A stretch of DNA of 64,000 nucleotides from Tritrichomonas foetus (taxonomy: Eukaryota; Parabasalia; Tritrichomonadida; Tritrichomonadidae). The stretch lies in contig MLAK01000782.1 in assembly GCA_001839685.1 (NCBI GenBank), forward strand, positions 125,926-189,925, written 5' to 3'. Below, piece by piece: positions 1 through 9,102 of this stretch (position 1 is its first letter; each line of letters opens with the position of its first letter). The position numbers and the translations under genes were made by a program. The notes beneath the pieces are model-generated. The model saw only the letters and a list, made by a program, of their open reading frames with translations. It ran no database searches and was not told the DNA's origin.

Positions 1-303
1 TTTTGTGCTGTGATAAACTTCGGCATAAATGTTCTTTTTTGCGAGGAAATATAATAAATGTGCGACTAAGGATTCCTGGAAAAACGATTTTGGCTTCATT
101 CCGACAACAATAATTGAATCTTTCCATTGGTACTCGAATGATGTAAATAAAACTGATCTGTTTGTAGTGATGATAAAGTCATCAAAATCTTTCATAGAGA
201 ACGTTTTGGGAATTTTGCGGCATTTGAAAAATATGACATCTTCACCGAAAAAACTAACGAAGTCTGTTGTTAATTCGCCCAAGAACTGTGTTAAAAAAGA
301 CAT
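1..303 (-). CDS. Hypothetical protein, N-terminal part, cut by window edge
   Basis: An open frame on the minus strand starts at an ATG (complement 301-303) and runs without a stop to base 1, giving 101 residues. It opens MSFLTQFLGEL and is rich in Phe, Lys, Asp and Ile, with the amphipathic hydrophobic spacing of a folded protein. The opposite-strand frame at 29-307 uses an ATG but looks like noise. I do not recognise the family. The rest of the gene lies left of the window, so full length and domains are unknown. An in-frame TAA lies about 15 codons upstream of the ATG, which supports this start. Confidence 0.55.
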   Translation of the reverse strand, partial: MSFLTQFLGELTTDFVSFFGEDVIFFKCRKIPKTFSMKDFDDFIITTNRSVLFTSFEYQWKDSIIVVGMKPKSFFQESLVAHLLYFLAKKNIYAEVYHSTK

Positions 304-946
304 GTGACACTCTTCCCGGATTTCAGGTCAATTTATTTTGACCTTTTTTGAGGATGATGTGATTCCATTTTTACCTTCACTTCATGAAGTAACTTTCATC
401 ATCACATTGATAGAAACGTACTTAATCATATATTAGATTCATCTATAAATCTCTAAAGCAATTCTCTATTCGTCATATGTCTGGCAATAAAAAAGCAACC
501 TTTATATGAATTTTTTATCATCCCATCTTCATATATATCTTCTTATGATCACAATTATGTTGTTTTACGCAAGGAACTTGCTAATGAAGAAATTAATAAA
601 GAAGTATGAAAGTAAAAGTGAATGAGTTCGAGTCAGTTCTAAACAAAAAGCATTATATATCAAAACTATTCATCATAAATCAGAACTATTCATCATAAAT
701 CAAAACTATTCATCATAAATCAAAACTATTCATCATAAATCAAAACTATTCATCATAAATCAAAACTATTCATCATATATCAGAACTATTCATCATATAT
801 CAGAACTATTCATCATAAATCAAAACTATTCATCATATATCAAAACTATTCATCATATATCAAAACTATTCATCATATATCAAAACTATTCATCATATAT
901 CAAAACTATTCACTGTAAAAATGCTGATTAAGGATTATTGGTGCGT
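304..946. other. Intergenic region with minisatellite
   Basis: This gap separates the start of the edge gene from the 3' end of the aspartic protease. No convincing gene is visible. Its right half is the 20-bp tandem array listed separately; the left half is plain AT-rich DNA. Confidence 0.6.
654..912. repeat. 20-bp minisatellite, about 12.6 copies
   Basis: The unit is CAAAACTATTCATCATAAAT, with copies in register every 20 bases from 661 to 912 and a partial copy before that. Copies vary at only two places (CAAAAC or CAGAAC; CATAAAT or CATATAT). The array ends 34 bases from the stop codon of the aspartic protease, so it may be part of that gene's 3' untranslated region or terminator area. 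There are no spacers, so this is not a CRISPR array. Confidence 0.95.
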
Positions 947-2044
947 TTACTTAGCGAGAGCGAGACCAAGGCGTGGAACTCCACCAGTGTTCATGTCGTA
1001 GATTGAGTAGTACTTGCGAAGGAATGTATCACCAATGATGAAGAAGTCAACACCGAGATCCATTCCCATCATGGCTGGCATGCATGTTCCTTGGAGGTCG
1101 AGGACGTATTCTTTAGGTTCGAGTGTGAAGAGTGTTCCGCCGATTGAAAATCCGATAGTTGGGTTAGAATCGAGGTTCTGGCACATGGCATCAATTTCGA
1201 CGTCCTTCATGAGGATATCCATATATTTGGTTGGTCCAACGAGCATTGAAGTTCCTGTATCAAGGATAGCAGCGCATTTCTTGTTTTCGAACAAGTCACA
1301 AATTCCTGATGATGTTCCATTGATGGTGATATCATCGAATTCGAAGTACCACCAGAGTTCCTTGGCGACTGGGAACCATGTGATTTCACCCTCGAATGCG
1401 TCTGGATTCCATCCACCGATGTTCATTTCACCTTCTTCGCCGTCTTTCTTTCCGAGGCGGAATGCGACTGTGTATTGATCGATGAGGCCTTGGTCATAGA
1501 GTACTTTGAGGGGTGGGTCGATTTGGTCGACGGCAATTTGTTGGAAGGCAAGACCCATAATTCCGTCGAATGAAGCGGCCAAGAATGAAATTGAACCTTC
1601 TGTGGTCATTTCGGCAAATGTCATGTTGGCTGACAGATCACCGATTGTGACGATATCGGCTGAGGCAAAACCTGCGCATTCGCCTGATCCGTACTTGATT
1701 TCGACTGTTCTGCCATCTTCTGTGTATGTTGAGCTCTTCTTGGAGTTGTAACGTGAGTGAACCCAGCATGGAAGTGACCAGCAGCTTTGGGAGGGAACCC
1801 AAAGGTTGGAGCTACCTGTATCTGGACAAACCTTGAATTTCTGTGGTGGTGTGCCGATTGTGATTTCAGAGTAGTATTGGGAGTTCATGTAATCCCAGAG
1901 TGGGACCTTTTCGTCTAATTTGACACCAAGGTGGTCGTGATAACGTTGAGCAACAAACTTACGGTAGTCGTTTGTCATCTTTTCCCTCTTGAAAGGGAGC
2001 TTGATGAATTTGGAAGCACCCAAAGCAAGCAAAAAGGCGAACAT
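947..2044 (-). CDS. Cathepsin D-like aspartic protease (pepsin family A1)
   Basis: A secreted or lysosomal endopeptidase of the pepsin/cathepsin D family, 365 residues, a normal length. An N-terminal hydrophobic stretch (MFAFLLALGAS) looks like a signal peptide and is followed by a short basic propeptide. The two catalytic motifs are DTGSSNLW at about residues 75-82 and DTGTS at about 262-266. The flap motif YGSG is near 118-121 and FDGIMGLAF near 159-167. The C-terminal IGDTFLRKYYSIYD block is typical of the fold. The longest frame begins two codons earlier with TTG, so I start at the ATG at complement 2042-2044. The TAA stop is followed by A, giving a TAAA that may act as the poly(A) signal. 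The catalytic residues are intact. Confidence 0.95.
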   Translation of the reverse strand: MFAFLLALGASKFIKLPFKREKMTNDYRKFVAQRYHDHLGVKLDEKVPLWDYMNSQYYSEITIGTPPQKFKVCPDTGSSNLWVPSQSCWSLPCWVHSRYNSKKSSTYTEDGRTVEIKYGSGECAGFASADIVTIGDLSANMTFAEMTTEGSISFLAASFDGIMGLAFQQIAVDQIDPPLKVLYDQGLIDQYTVAFRLGKKDGEEGEMNIGGWNPDAFEGEITWFPVAKELWWYFEFDDITINGTSSGICDLFENKKCAAILDTGTSMLVGPTKYMDILMKDVEIDAMCQNLDSNPTIGFSIGGTLFTLEPKEYVLDLQGTCMPAMMGMDLGVDFFIIGDTFLRKYYSIYDMNTGGVPRLGLALAK

Positions 2045-3014
2045 CAACAAGTTTAATTTTTTTAATGGCTTTGAAAAAGTTATGAATTGTATGAAAAAGT
2101 TTGATATACAATTAGAAAAAGTGGATTAAGAAATAAAAAGTGCTGTTTCATTTGTGAATTGAAATTCAGAAGTGAATGAGAGTTAGAGGTCAAATAATAG
2201 TGAAATGGTCAAAGAAGTGTTTACAATATCGGTTAACGAGCATTATCAATTTTGAAAAATGACGATTGTTTTCTCACAAAAGATTATGTCAGTTCACAAT
2301 TATTCAATGATTTTGAGAAATTTCTTTCAATTTAATTTATTGAAATTGAATATTTTAATTGAAAAAGAATTGAATGCTAATCCGAATTTGATCATTGTAA
2401 AATTATGAATTGGGTTTTGTTAGAATATGAGTATTTTTACAAATCAAATTTCGAATGTAGAGATGCGAAGTTAAAATAATGACTATAATAAAAAGCCAAT
2501 ATAGTAGGAGGAATGCATCACCTGGTATCACTAAACGAGGTCATTTTCAAAATAAAATGAATTAAAACGCTGAATCAGACAAGAAATGTGTAGCCCTAAA
2601 TTTCAATTGAAACTGTAAGGCGTTTAATTTTTCATGAATCATTCAAAATTTCAAAACATTTAAAATAAATTATTCAAATATGTATGAAATTGACCATCCT
2701 TATCATCGCTTTAGTCATTTTCCTTTTTTCATCAAGCTTGATGATTTTTCTTTGAAGAGATGAATTCGAAATTATTTGTTGACGAAATGAATCATCATCT
2801 GAAATCATATTTTCAAAGATTGACTAAAAAGAATTTGAATTTTTTAAACATGTTTATTTTCATAAATAAACATGTTGGAAGAAGCACCGGAAATTTAAAA
2901 GAGTATTTGGATTATATATGCATTTTTATTGTAATATATAACACAAAATTTGAAATACAAAACAACATATTATCATAGTTTTCGTCATCTTCATTATTAT
3001 GTATAAATATCATG
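2045..3014. other. Intergenic region, no gene seen
   Basis: About 970 bases of AT-rich DNA upstream of the protease and downstream of the LRR gene. A weak 72-codon frame at 2760-2978 has no recognisable content. A 16-bp palindrome (2729-2744, centred on AAGCTT) and a 13-bp-stem hairpin (2847-2876) lie near the LRR gene's 3' side. Confidence 0.5.
2847..2876. other. Perfect 13-bp stem hairpin downstream of LRR gene
   Basis: AACATGTTTATTT (2847-2859) is exactly complementary to AAATAAACATGTT (2864-2876) across a 4-base loop. It lies about 140 bases past the stop of the LRRC56-like gene and could form in its 3' transcript. Function is unknown. Confidence 0.7.
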
Positions 3015-4151
3015 CTACATTTTATTAGCAGCTGAAACTGGACGAACTGGCTTATTTCCTCTTGGAACACGTGGAGTAATAACGTGAGGCTTGTTTTTGA
3101 AACCTTTCGACGATTTATTTTTAGCGGGCAACTCGAAAGAATCTTTAAAGAATTTACTTTCATAGTTTCCACGGGATGTTGGAGGTCTATCTTCAATGAT
3201 ATCATCTAACATTTCAGTAATAATGACTTCATCATCACCATCATATTCTGGCTCCTTAATTTTGATCTCATTTGGTGGCCTGATTGGAACACTGCTATTT
3301 GATTTTGTACTATTGTGAGATTGAACAACATTTGCTGGTTCAGGTGTTCTTATTTTGACACGCTTCTGTTTAGCTTGTTCTGGTGGTCGAATCTGCTTCA
3401 CTGGTTCTTTAATTGATTCCTTATCTTTTTCATCAACTGGTTCTGAAGCATGCTCTGAAGCTTGCTTTTCTTCACCTGCATTCGAATCAGATATATCTTT
3501 CCTTCCACGACGAGGTGCTTTATAACTAATTTCATTTCGAATTCTGGTCGTTCGTGGACTTGGACCAACAACTCCAGATTTTGGAGTCTTTGGCTTGAGT
3601 CTTTTTTCATCAAGGTAAAGCAAATTTGGCAGCAAACCCTTCACTTTTGTTCGGTATTCTTCTGGATCGTCAACACATGGATTTCCAGATAGTGTCAATG
3701 ATTTCAGATTGGAGCAGGTACTTAGAAATTCAATATTTGTGAGATCAGAAATTTTATTCTCTTCCAAATCAATCACGATTAAAGAATCCATTCCGACCAG
3801 CTCAGAACAATCGTCAATGTTATTGAATGCCAAATACAATTCTTCTAGAGCTTTTGAAATGGTTGCAATTCCATTGAGGGAAGAGATTCCGCATCTTGCT
3901 AACGATAAAAAGCGAAGATTAACAAACCGGCTTCCAATATCGCGAACATTTGGTATAATCGAGTTATTTAAACGTAGTTTTTTGAGGCATGTAAAGCGAT
4001 CTCCGATAAATGAGATTGAATTTTCGGTTGTATTAACACGACCTTCGAAACTATGGACATCCTCTGGTTTGCATTTGTCTTCGAGGTTGAAAATGTCTTT
4101 TACAATAAAAGCCCCGACTGTTCCGTATTCTAATTTCACTTCTTCGATCAT
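3015..4151 (-). CDS. LRRC56/ODA8-like leucine-rich repeat protein
   Basis: 378 residues. After a short N-terminal region, residues about 55-165 form SDS22-like leucine-rich repeats (LSLARCGISSLNGI, LEELYLAFNNIDD, LIVIDLEENKISDL, LKSLTLSGNPC), capped by LLPNLLYLDEKRL. The order and wording of these repeats closely resemble LRRC56 (Chlamydomonas ODA8), a factor for assembling and importing outer dynein arms into cilia. The C-terminal half is basic, proline-rich and of low complexity, as in that family. The ATG at complement 4149-4151 is chosen over an upstream TTG; an Inr-like TCATT lies 4-8 bases upstream. The divergent neighbour is another ciliary-type protein. The LRR call is firm; the LRRC56 identity is an inference from remembered sequence. 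Confidence 0.72.
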   Translation of the reverse strand: MIEEVKLEYGTVGAFIVKDIFNLEDKCKPEDVHSFEGRVNTTENSISFIGDRFTCLKKLRLNNSIIPNVRDIGSRFVNLRFLSLARCGISSLNGIATISKALEELYLAFNNIDDCSELVGMDSLIVIDLEENKISDLTNIEFLSTCSNLKSLTLSGNPCVDDPEEYRTKVKGLLPNLLYLDEKRLKPKTPKSGVVGPSPRTTRIRNEISYKAPRRGRKDISDSNAGEEKQASEHASEPVDEKDKESIKEPVKQIRPPEQAKQKRVKIRTPEPANVVQSHNSTKSNSSVPIRPPNEIKIKEPEYDGDDEVIITEMLDDIIEDRPPTSRGNYESKFFKDSFELPAKNKSSKGFKNKPHVITPRVPRGNKPVRPVSAANKM

Positions 4152-4451
4152 TTTCAATGAATTAAATAACGTCTATTCACTTATTTTGCTTTTTTTCCGG
4201 TTTTGGAAATAAATAATTAAAATATGAGAGGTGCAATAACATATATAAATAATATATAATAATTTAATAATGATAAAAAAGAAATGATATCAAATTTCCT
4301 ATTTCACTTGGCTAACCAACGATAGACAAAATCATCATTAATATAACCATATTTTTATGAATAAAATTTTAAGGTCAATTAATAGTGAATTAAGATTTTC
4401 GTTTATTTTCCTCAAATTTCCATCAAAAGATTTTCAAGGAATAAAAATTCA
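4152..4451. promoter_or_regulatory. Shared divergent promoter region of LRRC56-like and STPG-repeat genes
   Basis: 300 bases separate two head-to-head ATGs. On the minus side TCATTG (complement 4155-4160) matches the trichomonad Inr pattern TCAYW just before the LRR start. No equally clear Inr precedes the plus-strand gene. The region is very AT-rich and has no other gene. Confidence 0.45.
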
Positions 4452-5327
4452 ATGGAAGGTAATTCCCCATCACCTCCAAAATCGCCACGAACACCAAGAT
4501 ATACTCGTTCTCCAAAATCACCTCGGTCTCCACGCTCACCGACTTCACCTCGAGGATTCAAATCACTTCATCAAAATATAACCCACACCCAAGACAACCT
4601 AAATGAAACAAATAATAGTATGAACAATACCATCGATACTGCCACTCTAAGTTTTGATGATGAAGAAATCGGATTTGTCGTGCCAAAGCCATCTCGCGGT
4701 CATACCATCAAACTGGCCCAATTTGGCTCATTTTCACCTAGTTGGACGATAGGATCAAGTCGAAGAGTCACTCGTATTCCAGACGACATGCCAGGCCCAT
4801 CAGATTATGATATTCGATATAATAAGCCAAGAGGATGCCTCATCTCCACCAGCCGATCTCTGGACTCAAGTAGAACTTTAACATCAGATCTCGACTATTC
4901 TGATTCTCTCTACAAGAGCGATTTTGGAAATCCAAAAAGAGGGGCATCAATTGGAATCAGAAAAGACACAATTTTTTGGATTCCCACCCAAAGTCCGCCG
5001 ATCATTTACGATTCAAAATCTACACTATCGGCAAAATCATGTCGAATTCATGAAAGGCCTCCTCCCCAAAAACCGTCGGCCACCCCAGGGCCAGGATACT
5101 ACGAGCCTCGCGTTCGGCCGACTTACAAGCTACTTACCATCGATCGAAAGCAAGAAAGAGATGTGTTCAAAAACCCAGAACCGAACAATCCGGGCCCGGG
5201 CGCCTATCAGGTGGTGAAGCTGCCGGGAAGAGCGCCAACTTGGTTCAAAAACAAACGCATAACGAAAATGGATGATGAGGAAGAATCGAGCTACGGAAGT
5301 AGCAGGAACTCGAATTCTAGGTGGTGA
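4452..5327 (+). CDS. STPG (SHIPPO/ODF3-type) repeat protein
   Basis: 291 residues. The N terminus is Ser/Pro-rich with repeated SPRSPRSP-type runs. The body holds the proline-glycine motifs of sperm-tail PG-rich (SHIPPO) repeats: MPGPSDYDI near residue 115, TPGPGYYEPR near 213 and NPGPGAYQV near 246. Proteins with these motifs (ODF3, STPG, CFAP families) lie along or inside flagellar and cytoskeletal microtubules. Here that could mean the flagella, the pelta-axostyle or related microtubule bundles. The gene is divergent from the LRRC56-like gene, so the two may be co-expressed. The tail is acidic and then Ser/Asn-rich. A 22-bp minisatellite begins about 80 bases downstream. Confidence 0.75.
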   Translation: MEGNSPSPPKSPRTPRYTRSPKSPRSPRSPTSPRGFKSLHQNITHTQDNLNETNNSMNNTIDTATLSFDDEEIGFVVPKPSRGHTIKLAQFGSFSPSWTIGSSRRVTRIPDDMPGPSDYDIRYNKPRGCLISTSRSLDSSRTLTSDLDYSDSLYKSDFGNPKRGASIGIRKDTIFWIPTQSPPIIYDSKSTLSAKSCRIHERPPPQKPSATPGPGYYEPRVRPTYKLLTIDRKQERDVFKNPEPNNPGPGAYQVVKLPGRAPTWFKNKRITKMDDEEESSYGSSRNSNSRW

Positions 5328-5404
5328 ATTTTATTTGTCGGGTTTCCTAATTTTGTTTTTGTTTGTAAATAAATGTTGTTTATTTCGTGAATTTGTCATT
5401 TTGG

Positions 5405-5584
5405 TGATATTGGAGATGTTTTGTTGTGTTATTGAAGATGTTTTGTTGTGTTATTGAAGATGTTTTGTTGTGNNNNNNNNNNNNNNNNNNNNNNNNNNNN
5501 NNNNNNNNNNNNNNNNNNNNNNNNNNNNNTATTGAAGATGTTTTGTTGTGTTATTGAAGATGTTTTGTTGTGCTATTGAAGATG
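5405..5584. repeat. 22-bp minisatellite with assembly gap
   Basis: Tandem copies of TTATTGAAGATGTTTTGTTGTG (split for reading: TTATTGAAGATG then TTTTGTTGTG) flank a run of 57 Ns (5473-5529). Visible copies are almost identical. The gap shows that the assembler could not size the array, so the true copy number is unknown. It lies just 3' of the STPG-repeat gene. Confidence 0.93.
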
Positions 5585-6151
5585 GCGAAACATGGAATCA
5601 AAGGCTCAACTGTTTGTCATTTCCCAACCCTTAACTGCAGCTAACATATAATTTTCAAATATTGATGAAATTTTTTATTCGAAGGTTCCATTTTGATAAT
5701 ATATATATATCATATCATACCATTTGGTTGCTTTGTCCGATATTTGAAGAAATAATTTAAACAATATTACAGCATTAACATGGATTTATGAAATAAATTA
5801 AAATTTATAACAGGATTTAGACTAGACATAATGTTACATATGAAGAATATATTTATGTGATTAGTTCATAGTGTGTAGCTTTGAAGTTTAATGTTCGCAA
5901 ATTACCATCTAGTATGCTACATCAGATTGTACTCAGTTTAATTACTATAATGATTCTCTATATCTTATTTTGATTCTTATCATAATATGCATGACGTAAA
6001 GAATCTAAAAAAAATAGATAGGACTTCATTTGTCATTTATTTCGCTTTCGGTGAACAATTTTTTAAATTTTCACTCGCAAAAATTTCTGAGTTTTTTGAT
6101 GTGATTTTTGTTGTTTTTGTATAAAGAATTCAAATTTAATTTTGCGAAAAG
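5585..6151. other. Intergenic region upstream of VPS9-domain gene
   Basis: AT-rich DNA with no convincing open frame. It must hold the promoter of the gene starting at 6152, but I see no clear Inr there. Confidence 0.45.
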
Positions 6152-7333
6152 ATGCGATCGTGGTCTTTAGATGATCATCCTGTACTAATAAACTTTAGGA
6201 AAGTTATTGATTGCGTTCCTCATTCAGATGGTCGATTTTATCACTTGTTTTTAATTCCTCCCTATTCATTAAATAACAAAAATATTAATCAACCATTAAA
6301 TTATGTTTTTTATAGTACTCAAATTGATCCAAATCTCCTCCAACTATATGGTAATCCAAAAGTTCAAATGACACGAATAAATGATGATCTTCTTTTAGGA
6401 TCAGAATTCAAGAAGAATAAGGACAAGAAAATACCAGTCTTTTTTGAACAACCTTGTACTTCCTCTGATGGTTTTTGTTTTACAATGTATGAAATATTCA
6501 CAGATATTTATAATCCAGGAGATGCCCCTCCATTCTGTAAGAGAATTTTAGATATATATCAAGATGCTGAACAAGGATACAATTTTTTAGAACATGAAAT
6601 TAAAAACTATAAAAAACTCCAAACAATTCTTAAACAAGCAAGTGATTATATTTTTATTACTCAAGTCAATGAAAAAAACTACCAGGACTTTTTACAACGT
6701 TTACAAGTTACAATAGATAAAGTTTGTGAAGCAGTATTTCAGTTGCCAATGTGTAAAGATTTACCAGTATATGTTCGAACAAAACTGAATTATTTGATAT
6801 TTAATTCATTAACAGCAAAAGTTCATTTTAGATTACTTGTTGCATATCATACTGTTTACAAGCAACAAAATTTAATAGCCCAACAAAATATGAGGAAATA
6901 CGAAATAATTAAAAATGATGAAATAACAGTCGCTGTACAACTTTTGAAAAATGTTTTACATATGCCAACACCTGGTGACTGTATTTCATGTCTTGTTAAA
7001 TTCTTTGATGCTGTTGTCAATTCCTTGAAGTCTGACGAAGTCGCGGCAGATGATATTTTACCAGCAATTTGTCAAGCAATGACTCATGATCCATCATTTG
7101 GAAGTCACTGTGTTTCATTTTTAACATATTTATCAGAAATATGGCCTGGACAGGGGCTTGATGAGAGAACATCATATATATTGATCACTTGCTCCATTGC
7201 AGCAACTCATCTTGGAACACAAAGAAATGATTCAAGTGAGAAGAAAGCAGAACAGAATGATAACTTTGAAGTTGGTCAAAAGGTTACAGGCGACACTATT
7301 GATATGCTTAATGAAATGCTCGACTTTCTATAA
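6152..7333 (+). CDS. VPS9-domain protein, candidate Rab5-type GEF
   Basis: 393 residues. The C-terminal part, about residues 265-365, reads like a VPS9 domain: it contains TPGDCISCLVKFFDAVVNSL, then AADDILPAICQAM (the conserved DDLLP-like helix), then a segment corresponding to the YILITCSIAATHL helix. VPS9 domains exchange GDP for GTP on Rab5/Rab21-type GTPases in endocytosis. The N-terminal 150 residues are globular but unrecognised, and the middle is helical. The tail is acidic and hydrophilic. Codon use is strongly AT-biased. The ATG at 6152 is the first in frame. The domain call rests on a few motif positions and could be wrong. Confidence 0.6.
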   Translation: MRSWSLDDHPVLINFRKVIDCVPHSDGRFYHLFLIPPYSLNNKNINQPLNYVFYSTQIDPNLLQLYGNPKVQMTRINDDLLLGSEFKKNKDKKIPVFFEQPCTSSDGFCFTMYEIFTDIYNPGDAPPFCKRILDIYQDAEQGYNFLEHEIKNYKKLQTILKQASDYIFITQVNEKNYQDFLQRLQVTIDKVCEAVFQLPMCKDLPVYVRTKLNYLIFNSLTAKVHFRLLVAYHTVYKQQNLIAQQNMRKYEIIKNDEITVAVQLLKNVLHMPTPGDCISCLVKFFDAVVNSLKSDEVAADDILPAICQAMTHDPSFGSHCVSFLTYLSEIWPGQGLDERTSYILITCSIAATHLGTQRNDSSEKKAEQNDNFEVGQKVTGDTIDMLNEMLDFL

Positions 7334-7679
7334 AGTTTTTAATTCTAAAAAATACATTTTTAAAAATTACATTATTAGTGAGGTGCTACTGGACATTTAT
7401 TGCCAATAATGATCGCTTTTTGTCTATAAAAGTGTCCATAAGCTGAATAAATATCATTATTATCTTCTCTAATTACCAATTGGTGATTCTGCCAATTATA
7501 ATCACGATATAAAAATTAGTGTTATTGATATTTTATCAGAGTAATGTTTGTTATTCATTTAAAGGCTCTTTCATACCATGATGTGACTACATAGAGAAAA
7601 GTGAAAAAAGTCAGGCGAAATCCAAGGTCATTTGAGAGGCCAATCTCTAAAATTTAAAGGCCAAAATTTAAATCCTTTG
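7334..7679. other. Intergenic region, no gene seen
   Basis: 346 bases between two genes on the plus strand. Open codons run back from the next gene to 7632, but that upstream part has only a TTG start and is more likely untranslated leader. Confidence 0.45.
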
Positions 7680-8390
7680 ATGGGAAATTCTTACACAGAA
7701 GAAGAACTTCGACAGATTTACGAAAGCCATCTCCAGACGATCGAAGACACCGAAATAGGTATTCAAAGGCTTGGCCTTTACGCTTTATTCAATCACACGA
7801 AATATAATGTATTCATCGACGCTTTACTCTCCTGCTTCAACCAGAGAATCCAAGAAATTCCAATGCAGCTCGCCTACATTCACTTGGTGAATGAAATCCT
7901 CAATAAAGAGTCGCCCGAAAACGTCACGCTATTTCTTCCATTAATCGAACGAATGATGATCAAAGCGGCCGAAACGAAAGACGAAAACCACATCCGTCGT
8001 TCAAAACGCGTTTTGGCAGTTTTAATGGATCGAAAAATATTAGATTCCAAATTCGTCGAAAGGGTTTATCGTTTGATGGATTCGCATGAAGCGGCCGGCA
8101 TTGATGAAGATACAGCTGTTGTTGACCAATTCTATAACCTTGTAAATAATCTGATTAAAGCGAAGCAAAATTTCTTCAAAATTAATGCCGATAAGGATGC
8201 ACCAGAGTCTCTCAAAATTGAAGCAGCAAAGAAAGAAAAAGAAATTAGAAATGAAATAACAGACTTTTATACTGTTCAGATTAACAGCCAATATAAGAGA
8301 ATTGAATTTTTAGATAAAACAATAGATGACGAAATGGAAGACAACGATAAACTCCTAGAAGGTGGTTCATCGGATGACTTATTTGATTAA
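7680..8390 (+). CDS. CID-like protein (RNA polymerase II CTD-interacting, RPRD/Rtt103 type)
   Basis: 236 residues from the ATG at 7680 (MGNSYTEEELRQIYE); the longer frame from 7632 begins with TTG. Residues about 1-130 form an all-helical repeat reminiscent of a CTD-interacting domain, with the block RRSKRVLAVLMDRKILDSKFVERV matching the usual vLnvWeeR-ify helix. A charged coiled coil follows and the protein ends acidic (GGSSDDLFD). In other eukaryotes CID proteins of this size bind phosphorylated Pol II CTD and link transcription to RNA 3' processing. Some trichomonad Pol II CTDs lack canonical heptads, which would make the binding partner interesting. The family call is moderate; another armadillo-like helical protein is possible. 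Confidence 0.5.
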   Translation: MGNSYTEEELRQIYESHLQTIEDTEIGIQRLGLYALFNHTKYNVFIDALLSCFNQRIQEIPMQLAYIHLVNEILNKESPENVTLFLPLIERMMIKAAETKDENHIRRSKRVLAVLMDRKILDSKFVERVYRLMDSHEAAGIDEDTAVVDQFYNLVNNLIKAKQNFFKINADKDAPESLKIEAAKKEKEIRNEITDFYTVQINSQYKRIEFLDKTIDDEMEDNDKLLEGGSSDDLFD

Positions 8391-8482
8391 TAAATATTTC
8401 TTGTTATATCTTCGAAAGTATTTTTATTTTGAATCATTTTGATTTTTTTAACTTTCTGAATCCAGTTATTTGCAATAATCTG

Positions 8483-8658
8483 AATGAATGCGTTTTATAA
8501 TGAATGTATTTTGTAATGAATGTATTTTGCAATGAATGTGTTTTGTAATGAATGTATTTTCTAATGAATGTGTTTTGTAATGAATGTGTTTTGTAATGAA
8601 TGTATTTTGCAATGAATGTGCTTTATAATGAATACGTTTTCTAATGAAAGCATATCTT
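8483..8658. repeat. 16-bp minisatellite, about 10-11 copies
   Basis: Ten units of AATGAATGTRTTTTGT follow each other in exact 16-base steps from 8483 to 8642. An eleventh, degenerate unit follows. Variation is limited to two or three positions. The array starts about 90 bases after the CID-like gene's stop. Confidence 0.93.
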
Positions 8659-9102
8659 CAATGAATAAATGCAAAAGATTGGTTCTTGAAAAGGGCAGTT
8701 TTTCAAAACGGTAAATCAAACTCGATTAAATATCTTCAATGAATACATTCAAACGATTGATTACCAAAAAAAACGTGATTTATCGAAGGATTTGGATAAG
8801 TCAATATCACAGTGTCAAATGAACTCACTATTCACGAAAGTGCATTTAATTATTGCAATATAATGACAATATGGGAAAGCTTCACTCAATAAAAATGAAG
8901 AAGAAAAGAAATAAGAAAAAATAAAGTAAATAAGTTCAAATTTAACAAAAGTACAAATAATAAAGAGAATCAAACAAGATATACATTTTCATATTCATTT
9001 TGCTAATCTGCCAATTTCATTTTGATGATCAACCAATCAAAATGAAATCCGGAAGAAGTTAAAGCGGGCAATATATTATATATATGAGTGCATGTTTCAT
9101 TT
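8659..9102. other. Intergenic region between convergent genes
   Basis: AT-rich DNA after the 16-bp array. Two related segments beginning ATATCTTCAATGAATA (near 8651 and 8729) suggest a decayed longer duplication. No gene is seen. Confidence 0.45.

Noticed and set aside
654..912. CRISPR array
   Set aside because: Units follow each other with no unique spacers, and the DNA is eukaryotic.
1014..1478. 154-codon frame opposite the aspartic protease
   Set aside because: Shadow of a gene with intact catalytic motifs on the other strand.
7632..7679. 16-codon extension of the CID-like protein
   Set aside because: The only start is TTG; the first ATG is at 7680.
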